Shown here piece by piece: positions 1 to 8,652 of a DNA stretch of 64,000 nt. The position numbers were made by a program, and so were the translations under genes. Source of the stretch: VXMO01 sp965219405 (lineage in GTDB: Bacteria > Chloroflexota > Dehalococcoidia > UBA6926); assembly GCA_965219405.1 (NCBI GenBank), contig OZ244736.1, positions 806,001 through 870,000 on the forward strand, given 5' to 3'. The first letter of the stretch is position 1. Each line of letters begins with the position of its first letter. Below the pieces are notes generated by a model. That model did not search any database. It was not told the DNA's origin and saw only the letters and a list, made by a program, of their open reading frames with translations.

Positions 1-489
1 TCGCGTCAGGTACGCACCCTCCTCAACGGCCGCGTCGCCGCCGCCGACAACCACAAGCTCCTTATCGCGGAAGAATGCGCCGTCGCACACCGCGCAGTAG
101 GAGACTCCACGACCGGAGAACTCGTCCTCGCCCGGCACCTCAAGCTTGTTGTGCATGGAGCCGGTCGCAATCACCAGCGTCTTGGCCCGGAGTTCGCCGT
201 CGTCCGTCTTGACGACCTTGTAGTCGCCCTCAAGCTCGACGTCTTCGACCTCGGCATACTCCACGTTCAGGCCGAACTTCTCTGCGTGGTCCATCAACTT
301 CTGACCGAGCTCCGGCCCCAGGATGTGCTCGAAGCCAGGATAATTCTCCACGTCCTCCGTCACGGCAAGCTGCCCGCCAACGAGGCCGCGTTCAATCAGC
401 AGGGTATTCAGTCGAGAGCGCGTGCCATACAGGCCGGCCGCCGCTCCCGTCGGTCCCCCGCCCAGGATGATCAGATCATATGTATCCAA
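1..489 (-). CDS. trxB: Thioredoxin reductase, N-terminal part (cut by window edge)
   Basis: NADPH-dependent flavoprotein that reduces thioredoxin in the cytoplasm. The first 163 residues are present; the C-terminus lies beyond the window edge. Seen: an FAD dinucleotide-binding motif LGGGPTGAAAG near residues 9-19, the redox-active CAVC at 132-135, and the start of the NADPH-binding motif VVVGGGDAAVEEG near 146-158. This order is that of bacterial low-Mr thioredoxin reductases. I place the start at a TTG (489) because no ATG or GTG in frame precedes the FAD motif closely and a GAGGTGA-like ribosome site lies just upstream. It follows the thioredoxin gene on the same strand, 136 bases downstream, so the two form a reductase/substrate pair. 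A long dyad symmetry lies between them. Confidence 0.93.
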   Translation of the reverse strand, partial: MDTYDLIILGGGPTGAAAGLYGTRSRLNTLLIERGLVGGQLAVTEDVENYPGFEHILGPELGQKLMDHAEKFGLNVEYAEVEDVELEGDYKVVKTDDGELRAKTLVIATGSMHNKLEVPGEDEFSGRGVSYCAVCDGAFFRDKELVVVGGGDAAVEEGAYLTR

Positions 490-519
490 AGTTCACCTCA
501 CTGTGCAACTGATGTGAGA

Positions 520-555
520 GGACGCCGCCCGGACACGTGTCCGCAACGGCGTCCG
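520..555. other. Nested inverted repeat between trxA and trxB
   Basis: A perfect 14-base palindrome, CGGACACGTGTCCG (530-543), is flanked by 8-base arms GGACGCCG and CGGCGTCC that also pair. No T-run follows on either strand, so it is not a standard intrinsic terminator. It may be an operator or an RNA hairpin in the trxA-trxB transcript; its function is unknown. Confidence 0.5.
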
Positions 556-625
556 CCCGAGCTCCTCAAATAAGCAACCTTTGCATCAGTCCCGCCCATT
601 CGCGGGAACCAAACGGGGCCGCTTG

Positions 626-958
626 CTAAACGGTGACTACCTTGGAGAGGAGTCGATCCTTGATCGCCTTTTTCGGCATCGCGCCCACAACCTGTGCCAC
701 AGGCTCGCCGCCCTGGAAGACTATCAGCGTCGGGATGCTCATCACCTGGTACTTCAGCGCGATGTTCGGCGCCTCGTCCACGTTCAGCTTCGTAAAGCCC
801 ATGTCGGTGGAATATTCCTCCGCGAGCTCTTCGACGATAGGCGAGACGATCTTGCACGGGCCGCACCATGGCGCCCAGAAGTCCACGAGCACCGGCTTCT
901 CCGCGCCCAGCACCTCGCTCTGAAAATCGTTCTCGGTCACATCTTGCAGCTTTGCCAT
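626..958 (-). CDS. trxA: Thioredoxin
   Basis: A 110-residue cytoplasmic thiol-disulfide reductant. The active site WCGPC is at residues 31-35, inside the family context VDFWAPWCGPCK, and the cis-proline loop IPT follows later in the sequence. Length is typical of a single-domain thioredoxin. A longer reading frame extends upstream, but the start is set at MAKLQD because AGGAAGG lies at ribosome-site distance and the upstream extension resembles no thioredoxin. The gene is transcribed toward trxB, its reductase, and has a recognisable promoter about 90 bases upstream. Confidence 0.95.
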   Translation of the reverse strand: MAKLQDVTENDFQSEVLGAEKPVLVDFWAPWCGPCKIVSPIVEELAEEYSTDMGFTKLNVDEAPNIALKYQVMSIPTLIVFQGGEPVAQVVGAMPKKAIKDRLLSKVVTV

Positions 959-1046
959 CCCGGACCTTCCTTCCTGGTTCCTTACCCCTCTTTGGGTACA
1001 GTCTATCCCCACACGCAACAGCTTGCTCTTATTGTGCGGGCATATA

Positions 1047-1075
1047 AGTATACGAAATCTGCCCAAAGCTGTCAT
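1047..1075 (-). promoter_or_regulatory. Sigma-70-type promoter of trxA
   Basis: On the minus strand, ATGACA (1070-1075) and TATACT (1047-1052) are separated by 17 bases and point at trxA. Each matches the consensus hexamer at five of six positions. The transcript would carry a leader of about 80 bases containing the ribosome site. Confidence 0.6.
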
Positions 1076-1235
1076 TCCACCCCACCCCCCCTTTTCCCTT
1101 AATAGACCACTCAGCGTCCAACGCGAACCGAGAAAAAACACCGGCGCGGGTGTATCATTGCGCTACAGCAAGGTGTGACCGCGCCCCTTTTAGGGTGAGT
1201 GCGGCGCTGACCTTCAAGGGGAGGTGGGGAAGACA

Positions 1236-2114
1236 GTGCGTAACTTTGACTATGTAGCGCCCAAGTCGCTCGCTGAGGCCGTGCAGGCCTTTGGGCAAGG
1301 CGGCGAGAAGGCGCGTGCCCTCGCAGGCGGCACCGACATCATTGACCAGATCCGTATCGGTCGCAGGACCCCGGAACTGCTCATTGATACCAAGCGCGTG
1401 CCTGAAATGATGGTCTTTGATGATGATGGCGCGGGTGGTCTACGCATCGGCGCGGCGCTCCCACTTTCACGCGTCCGTGACGATGATCGCGTCAAGGCCG
1501 GGTTCCCGTCCCTCGCGACGGCATCCGGACTCGTCGGCGCCATCCAGATTCAGAACCGTGCCACACTCGGCGGCAACGTCGGAAACGCCGCCCCGTCGGG
1601 TGACACCATCCCACCGCTGATGGTGCTCGGTGGCACCGTCGTCATCGCCGGCCCACGCGGCACTCGTGAAGAGCCGGTCGCCGATATCTTTGCCGGCCCT
1701 GGGCAGATGACACTCCAGCCGGACGAGTGCCTCGTTGAGTTTCGCGTCCCTGCCCCCAAGGCCAACAGTTCCAGCTACTACGTCCGATTCATTCCGCGCG
1801 CGGAGATGGACATCGCCGTCGTCGGCGTCGGCGTCTCTATGACACTCAATGGCGGCGGACAGGTAGAGGACGTCAACATCGCCCTCGCATCAGTCGCGCC
1901 CACGCCCGTCCGCGCGACCGACGCCGAGAATGTGCTGCGAGGCGAGACACTGACTGCCGCCCTCGCGCGTGAGGCCGGAGAACAGGCCGAGCACCACGCA
2001 TCGCCCATCTCGGATGTGCGTGGCTCCGCGGATTACCGCCGTGAACTAACCAAGGTGCTGACCCGGCGCGCCGTCGCCGAATGCGCCGCCCAACTCGGCG
2101 TCAACGTCAGTTAA
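1236..2114 (+). CDS. FAD-binding medium subunit of a molybdenum hydroxylase (CoxM-like)
   Basis: Electron-transferring FAD subunit of a xanthine-dehydrogenase/CO-dehydrogenase-type enzyme. It passes electrons from the 2Fe-2S subunit to the final acceptor. Seen: the two FAD-binding signatures ALAGGTDII near the N-terminus and TLGGNVGNAAPSGD about 110 residues in, at the positions expected for FAD_binding_5 proteins, then a CO_deh_flav_C-like end. Length of about 290 residues is typical. I prefer the GTG at 1236 (MRNFDYVAP) because AAGGGGAGG sits 11-17 bases upstream; a GTG at 1224 would overlap that ribosome site. The 2Fe-2S subunit and an amidohydrolase follow. The large catalytic subunit is not adjacent; a candidate is at 12789-15065. 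Confidence 0.9.
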   Translation: MRNFDYVAPKSLAEAVQAFGQGGEKARALAGGTDIIDQIRIGRRTPELLIDTKRVPEMMVFDDDGAGGLRIGAALPLSRVRDDDRVKAGFPSLATASGLVGAIQIQNRATLGGNVGNAAPSGDTIPPLMVLGGTVVIAGPRGTREEPVADIFAGPGQMTLQPDECLVEFRVPAPKANSSSYYVRFIPRAEMDIAVVGVGVSMTLNGGGQVEDVNIALASVAPTPVRATDAENVLRGETLTAALAREAGEQAEHHASPISDVRGSADYRRELTKVLTRRAVAECAAQLGVNVS

Positions 2115-2228
2115 ACCGAACGAACCACAAATCTCGAAGAAAAACCAAAGCAAATCAATAACGCAAACACTGAAGAACAGCCAGAGTGAACAGACGACAC
2201 AAATACTGAACGGTGAGAGAAAACAATC

Positions 2229-2708
2229 ATGATGAGCCATCGACGAATCGTCCAATTCAATGTCAACGGAAACGCCGTTGAAATCGCCATAACCCCGCGC
2301 CAGACCCTTCTTGAGGTCGTCCGTGATGAGCTCGGCCTGACTGGCGCGAAGGAAGGGTGCAGCAACGGCAACTGCGGGTCCTGCACCATTGAAGTCGATG
2401 GCGTCACCGTCAACTCGTGTTGTGCCCTCGGCGTCGAGATGGAGGGCAGGGAGGTCAACACAATTGAGGGCCTCGCCACCGGCAATGATCTTCACCCCAT
2501 CCAGCAGGCATACATGGAGAATGGCGGCCTCCAGTGCGGCATCTGCACCCCCGGCTTCATCCTATCCACCGATCACCTCCTCAAGATGATTCCCAACCCG
2601 ACTGAAGAGGAAATCAGGCTCCACCTCGCCGGCAACCTCTGCCGCTGCACCGGCTACGACAAGATCGTCCGCTCCGTTCAGGCCGCCGCCGATGCCATGA
2701 ATTCGTAG
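2229..2708 (+). CDS. 2Fe-2S small subunit of a molybdenum hydroxylase (CoxS-like)
   Basis: Carries the two [2Fe-2S] clusters that link the molybdenum centre to FAD. Seen: the plant-ferredoxin-type motif CSNGNCGSC with cysteines at residues 44, 49 and 52 and a further Cys at 64, then the helical domain motifs CGICTPGF and CRCTGY. All eight cluster cysteines are present. Length (159) is typical. The 115-base gap after the FAD gene is unusually A-rich on the plus strand and holds no reading frame. The amidohydrolase gene starts 3 bases after this stop, so those two are surely co-transcribed. Confidence 0.95.
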   Translation: MMSHRRIVQFNVNGNAVEIAITPRQTLLEVVRDELGLTGAKEGCSNGNCGSCTIEVDGVTVNSCCALGVEMEGREVNTIEGLATGNDLHPIQQAYMENGGLQCGICTPGFILSTDHLLKMIPNPTEEEIRLHLAGNLCRCTGYDKIVRSVQAAADAMNS

Positions 2709-2711
2709 CCC

Positions 2712-4253
2712 GTGACCCAACCCCCCACCGCCGCCACCCTCGTCCGCGGACGCTACGTCCTCACGCGAGCGGAGCACGATGGCACCGCCACCCTGCTCAA
2801 TGACGCCGTCGTCGCCATAGCGGCAGACGGCTCCATCATCGAGGTCGCCGCCTACGACGACCTACGCTCTCGCCACCCCGCTGCAGACGTCATCGGCGAC
2901 GGCTCCCATTTCGTCCTCCCCGGCCTCGTCAACGCCCACCACCACGGCCGCGGCGTCTCTTATCTCCAACTTGGACAACCCGATGGCCCGCTTGAGACGT
3001 GGCTGAACCTCGCATGGGGTCGAAAACCCATGGACTCCTACCTCATGGGCCTGTACACACTCATGCAGCAACTCCGCTCCGGCACCACCGCTGTCATGTT
3101 CAACCAGGCCGGCCCCCTCTCCGAGGCCGAGGGCACACTGACCGCATTCCGTGAAGTCGGCGTCCGCACCGCATTCTCTATCGGCTTCCGCTCCCAGTGC
3201 TTCCTCGTCTACGGCGACGACGATGAGTTCCTCGCCGGCCTCCCGGACGATCTCTCTCAAACCGCCCGCGCCGTCGTTGAAGGTTCCCGCGTCGCTTTCG
3301 AGGACAATCTCAGCCTTGTCCTTGACCTCCATGAGCGATATGAGAAGCAGGACCCGCAGACCGTCCGCATTCTCTTAAGCCCCTCCGGCTACCACTGGGC
3401 CGACGAAGACACCCTCCGCCGCATCGTGGACACCGCCCGTGACAACAACATGGGTATCCACACCCACGTCCTTGAGACCGTCTACCAGCGTCTCTACGCC
3501 AACCGCACCACGGGCCAGTCCCCCGTCCAGCGCCTTGCCGACATCGGCATGGTCGGCCCCGGCGTCTCCTACGCCCATTGCGTTTGGGTCACCGAGGACG
3601 ACATTCGCATCCTCGCCGAAACCGGCACGTCGGTCAGCCACAACGCCAGCTCCAACCTCCGACTCCACAGCGGCATCGCCCCCGTCCGCACCATGCTGGA
3701 CGCCGGCGTCAACGTTGGCATCGGCACCGACAGCGTCGGCATCAACGACGACGATGACCTGCTGCAGGAGATCGGCCTCAGCCAACGCCTCCACCGCGTC
3801 CCCGGCCTCGACAACCGCCACGTCGCACCCGGCGAACTGCTTCACATGGCCACGCTCGGCGGCGCGAAAGCCCTCACTCTCGACGATCATATCGGCAGCC
3901 TCGAGCCCGGCAAGCGCGCCGATATCGTCATGCTCAACTGGGACCGCGTCTCCTACCCCTATCTCGATTCTGAACTCGATCCGCTCGAAGTACTGGTCTC
4001 ACGGGCACGCGGCCGTGATGTGCGAACCGTCCTGATTGACGGCCGAGTCGTCTACAACAACGGCGAATACCCCACCCTCAACGTCCCCGCAATCACCATG
4101 CGCATCCAGGAAGTCCTCCAGGGCGGCCCTCCGCCGGAAGTCCTCACGCGCCGCCAAGCCGCAAAAGAACTAGATCCCTACATCCGCAACTACTACCGAG
4201 ACTGGCAGCTCCCCGAAGGCTCCCAACACGCCCTCCGCAACGCCGCCCGTTAA
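2712..4253 (+). CDS. Amidohydrolase family protein (cytosine deaminase / chlorohydrolase-like)
   Basis: Metal-dependent hydrolase of the TIM-barrel amidohydrolase superfamily. Seen: the first metal motif NAHHHGRG (the HxH position), HTH about 175 residues later, a third His in YAHCVW and the catalytic Asp in GIGTDSVG. This set resembles the mononuclear deaminase and aminohydrolase branch (guanine/cytosine deaminase, AtzA/TrzA). A composite beta-sandwich is formed by the N-terminus and the closing GSLEPGKRADIVML segment. It starts with GTG 3 bases after the 2Fe-2S subunit gene. That coupling suggests it acts on the product or substrate of the molybdenum hydroxylase, for example an N-heterocycle. 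The substrate cannot be named from sequence. Confidence 0.88.
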   Translation: MTQPPTAATLVRGRYVLTRAEHDGTATLLNDAVVAIAADGSIIEVAAYDDLRSRHPAADVIGDGSHFVLPGLVNAHHHGRGVSYLQLGQPDGPLETWLNLAWGRKPMDSYLMGLYTLMQQLRSGTTAVMFNQAGPLSEAEGTLTAFREVGVRTAFSIGFRSQCFLVYGDDDEFLAGLPDDLSQTARAVVEGSRVAFEDNLSLVLDLHERYEKQDPQTVRILLSPSGYHWADEDTLRRIVDTARDNNMGIHTHVLETVYQRLYANRTTGQSPVQRLADIGMVGPGVSYAHCVWVTEDDIRILAETGTSVSHNASSNLRLHSGIAPVRTMLDAGVNVGIGTDSVGINDDDDLLQEIGLSQRLHRVPGLDNRHVAPGELLHMATLGGAKALTLDDHIGSLEPGKRADIVMLNWDRVSYPYLDSELDPLEVLVSRARGRDVRTVLIDGRVVYNNGEYPTLNVPAITMRIQEVLQGGPPPEVLTRRQAAKELDPYIRNYYRDWQLPEGSQHALRNAAR

Positions 4254-4270
4254 TCCCCTCCCCCCTGTCT

Positions 4271-4300
4271 GTCATTCTGAGCACAGCGAAGAATCCAGAG
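4271..4300. repeat. Dispersed repeat, diverged copy (family A)
   Basis: A diverged relative of the GTCATTCCGAGCGCAG... sequence seen at 11205, 20756 and, inverted, near 31100. It lies just after the amidohydrolase stop. Confidence 0.45.
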
Positions 4301-4336
4301 CCTCAATTGGCCTAATCAACATAAAAGACGCCACGC

Positions 4337-4359
4337 CTCCCCCATGCTGTACTATCCCC
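4337..4359 (+). promoter_or_regulatory. Promoter-like element, copy 1 of 3
   Basis: Matches copies at 8599-8621 and 9904-9926: a C-rich run, then TGCTG-TACTAT-CCCC with TACTAT (4350-4355) as probable -10. The other two copies drive M20-family genes. This one points into the antisense of the Thr-Pro lipoprotein gene and has no recognisable gene of its own. Confidence 0.45.
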
Positions 4360-4404
4360 ATGATGTATCAGAGCAGCAGGGAGACAGTCGATGAGGCTTC
4401 CCGG

Positions 4405-6360
4405 TCAACATGCTCCGGTGGTTGCGCTGACCTGAGCATAGTCGTGCCAGCGGTTCGAGTACTGCGGCTGAACCTGGAAGTCGTAGCTCGTGTTGCACGT
4501 GAGGCCGGACACTGTCGCTTCCTGCCTGCGGGTGCCCCATGTACTGACGTCGACATACGCGCCGAACGTCCAGGTTGTTGCGCTTGTGCGACGGTATCTC
4601 ACGCGGACATCCTGCAGGTGCGTGCCGGACGGCCTCACCCTGTCCCAGCTCACGCGGACGCTGGTTCCCGTCACACTGCCGACTGAGGGGTTTCCCCTAT
4701 TCGGGTCGGGTGTCGGCGTGGCTGTCGGAGGAACCGGTGTTGGAGTGGCCGTTGGGGGGACGGGAGTGGGAGTAGCGGTTGGCGGAACGGGGGTGGGTGT
4801 TGGTGTCGGCGTTGCAGTGGGTGCGATGGTCGTCCCTGTGCTCGTCTCACGGATGCGCAGCATCAACTGGTCGCCATCCACCCAGGGCGCGCTCGTGACG
4901 GTCCACGTCCATGTCGCGGCAGTCTGGTCGACCGTAGCGTCAGCGACATCCAGCGTTGTGTCGATGGATCCATCCAATTCGATGAAGTCCAGCGAGTAGC
5001 CGGACAACGAGACATGGTCATCCAGCGTCAGGACGACGGAGTTGCTCCGCCAGACAAGGCTCTCAATCTCATAGTCGTCGCCGCTGACCGTGAACTCATC
5101 CGGATCGATAACCCCGGAGGAACCCGACGCGCCAACGCCTCCACCTGTCAGGTCTACCGGATCAAAGAACGCCTCATGAAGGGTGTCTGCGGGGGGGGTG
5201 ACGGTCACTGTCCACTCCACATACGCATCGGTCGGCTTGAAGTTGCACGGAATGTAAGTGTGCGACTGGAAATTCCAGAAGAATTGGTAGCTGTCCGCAG
5301 GCAGCGGGCGAGCGGTCGTTATCGTGTGGTCGTATCCGTTGGAGGGGTCGCTGTCGGTGTCGACGATTGGGGCCGCGAATAAGCCCATATCAGGCCCTGA
5401 AAGCCAGTTCTGGTTGTACTTTGGATCCCTGTAATCAAGCCCGAATAACTCCATGCTGGCGGCTGAACCGGATGCTAGCATAGCCGTCTCCCGGACTGGC
5501 ACAATGGGCTGAGCGCGGCGGTACCGTTCATAGGTAACCCTGTCCCGCATGCAGTCATAGTAGCCTTCTATGCCCGCTCCTCGCTCGATCTCCGCCTCCA
5601 GGTTCGCAATCGCCGCCTTGATGTCGGCCAATGAGGCGGTTGGCGGTGGGGACGCCGCGCCGTCGGTGATGTATGGCCCGGGCGTCGATGATCCACCCGC
5701 AGGGTCCCTAGTCCCCGGGGCGTCCCTTGCAGGCAACCAGACGCGGCTAAGTGTGTCCACCGAGTAGTCAAACGGTGTGTCGGTGTAGTTGTTCAGAAAG
5801 AACGTGAAGCTCCCCGCAGACTGCGACCCGACGGAAGCCCCTGCAGCACCAAGCGACGCTGGCGTGCTAAGGAACAGCACTGCCTCACGATCGTCCCATG
5901 TAGTGTTGCGTCGGTTGGCCGCACGACGCGCCTCTACTTCCGTCAGGTATGTGTGGGCGCCACGCACCACCACAACGGCCTCCGAGGGGCCGCTGCCCTT
6001 CAGGTACTCGTGGACCGTAAACCGGAGCGTCTGCAAAGGCCGATAGGTCGAGGCGACGCCCTCGCCGTTGGACACCGTCTCCGTCCCTGGTGTCACCGAC
6101 GCCAGGCTGGCGCGTACGATTACCGAATGAGCGACCTGCTCCTCCAGCGAGGGTGGAACCGTGTAGGGCACGTAGGGCAGAACGTCCACAAAGGGCGTTG
6201 GTGTGGGGATCAACCGACTCCCAAGTTCAGGTCCTGAGGTTGGCGCTTCGTTCGACTCACACGCCGCAAGGAGAGTCAACTGGATGCACAGTGCCAGCAT
6301 AATGATGGCGGCGGAGAGCCGTTGGAGCCTGCCGTTCACGGTGCCTTTGCGATGAGCCAT
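4405..6360 (-). CDS. Secreted lipoprotein with Thr-Pro linker and C-terminal fibronectin type III domain
   Basis: 651 residues, unknown function. The N-terminus has a basic stretch, a hydrophobic segment and a lipobox LTLLAAC with Cys near residue 34, so export and lipid anchoring are expected. The long middle region resembles nothing I know. Near the C-terminus is a low-complexity linker of TPTPTP and VPPTATPTP units, then a fibronectin type III-like domain (start GNPSVGSVTGTSVRVSWD, later CNTSYDFQVQP). The start is supported by AGGAGAACGTC before the ATG. It lies 9 bases downstream of the metzincin-like gene on the same strand, so the pair is likely one transcript. GC is visibly lower than in neighbouring core genes. 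Role guess: surface adhesion or substrate handling. Confidence 0.75.
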   Translation of the reverse strand: MAHRKGTVNGRLQRLSAAIIMLALCIQLTLLAACESNEAPTSGPELGSRLIPTPTPFVDVLPYVPYTVPPSLEEQVAHSVIVRASLASVTPGTETVSNGEGVASTYRPLQTLRFTVHEYLKGSGPSEAVVVVRGAHTYLTEVEARRAANRRNTTWDDREAVLFLSTPASLGAAGASVGSQSAGSFTFFLNNYTDTPFDYSVDTLSRVWLPARDAPGTRDPAGGSSTPGPYITDGAASPPPTASLADIKAAIANLEAEIERGAGIEGYYDCMRDRVTYERYRRAQPIVPVRETAMLASGSAASMELFGLDYRDPKYNQNWLSGPDMGLFAAPIVDTDSDPSNGYDHTITTARPLPADSYQFFWNFQSHTYIPCNFKPTDAYVEWTVTVTPPADTLHEAFFDPVDLTGGGVGASGSSGVIDPDEFTVSGDDYEIESLVWRSNSVVLTLDDHVSLSGYSLDFIELDGSIDTTLDVADATVDQTAATWTWTVTSAPWVDGDQLMLRIRETSTGTTIAPTATPTPTPTPVPPTATPTPVPPTATPTPVPPTATPTPDPNRGNPSVGSVTGTSVRVSWDRVRPSGTHLQDVRVRYRRTSATTWTFGAYVDVSTWGTRRQEATVSGLTCNTSYDFQVQPQYSNRWHDYAQVSATTGAC

Positions 6361-6369
6361 GACGTTCTC

Positions 6370-8487
6370 CTAGGTGTGGTCCGCATGATTCTGATAGATG
6401 GCCTCAGCGCCCTTCCTGTCCTCAGGATGGAGGCCGGTTCGCACTGCGCTCGACATTAAGGTGTTCGGCGTAGCGCTGTGCCCCAAGCCGATAGTGTGGC
6501 CGAACTCGTGCATCAATACGGACGGCAGGTGTTCGTACTTTTGTGGATTGGTGGTTGCCTTTATGAGGTTGGATGTCCATTCCTTTGGGGCAGGAAGGCT
6601 GTACTGCCCCGTGTTAGGATCCTGTATCATGTGCCCCCGACGAGGCGGATCCTCAATCCAGAGAGGCTGCCTGTTTGCGATGTGCGGATACATGCCGGTG
6701 GTGAAATGGACGCAAGCGACGGACTCATTGCAATGCGGATCAATGCCATTGCTGGGATTGGCGTCCCAATAGCCCTTGATCACTACGTCTAGGATATCGC
6801 GGGGCCCAGCCGCCCGTGAGATGGTTACTCCAGTATTCGTATTGTTCCACTTCGTAGCTGCATCGACGTACTTCGAGAGCATGAGCAACTCGGGGTTCGG
6901 TTGGCGTGTAGGCGAGAGATTCGGTGGCCTCGTATTCGGAAACATCCACGGCTGTGTCGGCTGCGGATTGACTCCAATGATGGTGTTGCCGCTGGTTCCC
7001 ATCACATGGTAGACGACCTCGTTGTCGTTCCTGTGCCATGACTGTTCGATTGGCCACGATTGCGGAGTAAGTTCTCGCGGAGGGCTTGAAGTCACGTCCC
7101 ACGTCCTTACCGTGACGCTGGCGGTGCCCGTTCCCAGCTTGCAGCGCACGATGTAGAAATCCGTCCCCAGAGTCACGTTCTCCAGAGTACTGGCGGGAGG
7201 CGATCCCCAATCGCATTTCTTGGCGTTGGATGCGTTTGCGCGATTGATCTGGAATCCGGTATCAGCGGGCACATCAATGGTGTACCTGTATCCCGAGTTT
7301 CTGTTGGCGTCGGACACGGCCGAATCAATGAGCATGTACCGATACTCCAACACCCACCATAAATCAGTAGATAACTCAAACGTATGGGTAGGTGTGGTTA
7401 TGGGCGTACCTGGTATCGGCGTAGGCGTTGGCGTCGGTACAGGTTGAGGGGGAAGGGTCACAGGTATCGGTGTAGGTGTGTCCGTCGGTATAGGTTGAGG
7501 GGGAGGGACCACAGGTATCGGTGTAGGCGTTGGTGTGGGCACTGTGCAGGTTGTTGCACTCGCTGTAGACGACGAGCCTAGTTCATCGTCATATTCGATA
7601 CCGTCTCCGTGCGCCCTGACCGAAAACGAATAGGCGGTACTAGGAGACAGATTATTGAACGTATAGGACTCCCGAAAGATGCTTAATCCAAGGCTATGTC
7701 CTCGGTACACCCTATAGTATTCCACGCCAACTTTGGCATCCCAAGCAAGAGTGATCGCCGTACACGGTTGACCGCCTGCCGTCGCAGTGAAGCCGCCAGG
7801 AGCCGGCGGAGGCTCTAAATTCACCGGCAGCGGCGAACCACATGCAGCTTCAACTGCAACTGTCCATGATGTGGTGGTTGGACCTGTAGCATAAGTCGTA
7901 CCGTCACCATAAGCTTCCACACGGAACTGGTACGGCTCGTCGCACTCCGGCAGACTTACGTCAACAGCAATCGTCACCGCGCGCGGCATCGTCAGATAGT
8001 AAGTACTGGCTTCAACCTCATTGCCTCCTCCGTCGTCCCGACGCCACACCTTGTAGTAATTGATTCCCCTCCCTCTACTCCAAGCTATCCGAGCGTAGTA
8101 ACTCTGATTGCGCTTGTATGTGCTGACGGCTACGTTTGTGGGTGTAGGAGGCGCCTGCAAAGAGGGTGTAGGAGTATTCGTCGGCGGCACGGGAGTATTC
8201 GTCGGCGGGACGGGTGTATTTGTTGGCGGGACGGGCGTATTCGTCGGTGGGACAGGCGTATCCGTCGGCGGGACGGGTGTATTCGTCGGTGGGACGGGTG
8301 TTGGGGTTGCTGGATATGGATCCTCGATTGGATCGAATGGAATGAATGCGGTTGGAACCGGCGTGGGTGTCGCTGTCGGGGGTATATAAGGATCATCCCC
8401 GCCCTTGCCGAACACGGCGGGGTTGCTGACCACGATATAGGCAATAGCGATCAGCAGGGCCTCAGAGCGGCCCCGGAGATCCTTCAT
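6370..8487 (-). CDS. Secreted metzincin-like metalloprotease with fibronectin III domains
   Basis: About 705 residues. Seen in order: an N-terminal hydrophobic export segment (LLIAIAYIVVSNPAVFG), a linker with repeated PPTNTPV units, two fibronectin type III-like domains (the second around GFTATAGGQPCTAITLAWD), a second Thr-Pro linker, an uncharacterised domain, and a C-terminal protease domain. The protease motif HEFGHTIGLGH (about residues 660-670) matches the metzincin HExxHxxGxxH zinc site with its catalytic Glu, and LMSS just after it supplies the Met-turn, as in M10/M12 peptidases. I chose the ATG at 8487 because GAAAGGCGG lies at the right distance; an upstream GTG (8526) lacks this. 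The catalytic domain is C-terminal, unlike classic matrixins with an N-terminal prodomain. Target unknown. Confidence 0.85.
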   Translation of the reverse strand: MKDLRGRSEALLIAIAYIVVSNPAVFGKGGDDPYIPPTATPTPVPTAFIPFDPIEDPYPATPTPVPPTNTPVPPTDTPVPPTNTPVPPTNTPVPPTNTPVPPTNTPTPSLQAPPTPTNVAVSTYKRNQSYYARIAWSRGRGINYYKVWRRDDGGGNEVEASTYYLTMPRAVTIAVDVSLPECDEPYQFRVEAYGDGTTYATGPTTTSWTVAVEAACGSPLPVNLEPPPAPGGFTATAGGQPCTAITLAWDAKVGVEYYRVYRGHSLGLSIFRESYTFNNLSPSTAYSFSVRAHGDGIEYDDELGSSSTASATTCTVPTPTPTPIPVVPPPQPIPTDTPTPIPVTLPPQPVPTPTPTPIPGTPITTPTHTFELSTDLWWVLEYRYMLIDSAVSDANRNSGYRYTIDVPADTGFQINRANASNAKKCDWGSPPASTLENVTLGTDFYIVRCKLGTGTASVTVRTWDVTSSPPRELTPQSWPIEQSWHRNDNEVVYHVMGTSGNTIIGVNPQPTQPWMFPNTRPPNLSPTRQPNPELLMLSKYVDAATKWNNTNTGVTISRAAGPRDILDVVIKGYWDANPSNGIDPHCNESVACVHFTTGMYPHIANRQPLWIEDPPRRGHMIQDPNTGQYSLPAPKEWTSNLIKATTNPQKYEHLPSVLMHEFGHTIGLGHSATPNTLMSSAVRTGLHPEDRKGAEAIYQNHADHT
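8166..8299 (-). repeat. 21-base coding minisatellite (PPTNTPV units)
   Basis: About six to seven near-identical 21-base units inside the metzincin-like gene, each encoding PPTNTPV or PPTDTPV. The unit length is a multiple of three, so copy number can change without breaking the frame. Confidence 0.8.
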
Positions 8488-8598
8488 CGTGCCGCCTTTC
8501 GGTGAGGGTGTAGGATTTTGCGACACAAGCCATTGGTTTCGTTTGGCTCTTCACTCAAGGATGCCTGCCGCGTGTGACCATACTACTATCCCCCCGCG

Positions 8599-8621
8599 TC
8601 CCCCCGTGCTGTACTATCCCC
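8599..8621 (+). promoter_or_regulatory. Promoter element of first M20 gene, copy 2 of 3
   Basis: TGCTG-TACTAT-CCCC after a C-run; TACTAT at 8612-8617 is the probable -10. The leader to the ATG at 8653 is about 28 bases and contains GGGGAGGAAAACACA. A further TACTAT-CCCCCC occurs about 28 bases upstream, possibly a tandem start. Confidence 0.5.
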
Positions 8622-8652
8622 TCAAAGGGGCAACAGGGGAGGAAAACACACC

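Noticed and set aside
4360..4686. 108-codon frame downstream of the promoter-like element copy 1
   Set aside because: Lies antisense in the Thr-Pro lipoprotein gene with no ribosome site and no family pattern; transcription may occur but coding is not supported.
8166..8299. Short-repeat array such as CRISPR or integration site
   Set aside because: It is a 21-base coding minisatellite in frame with a Thr-Pro linker.
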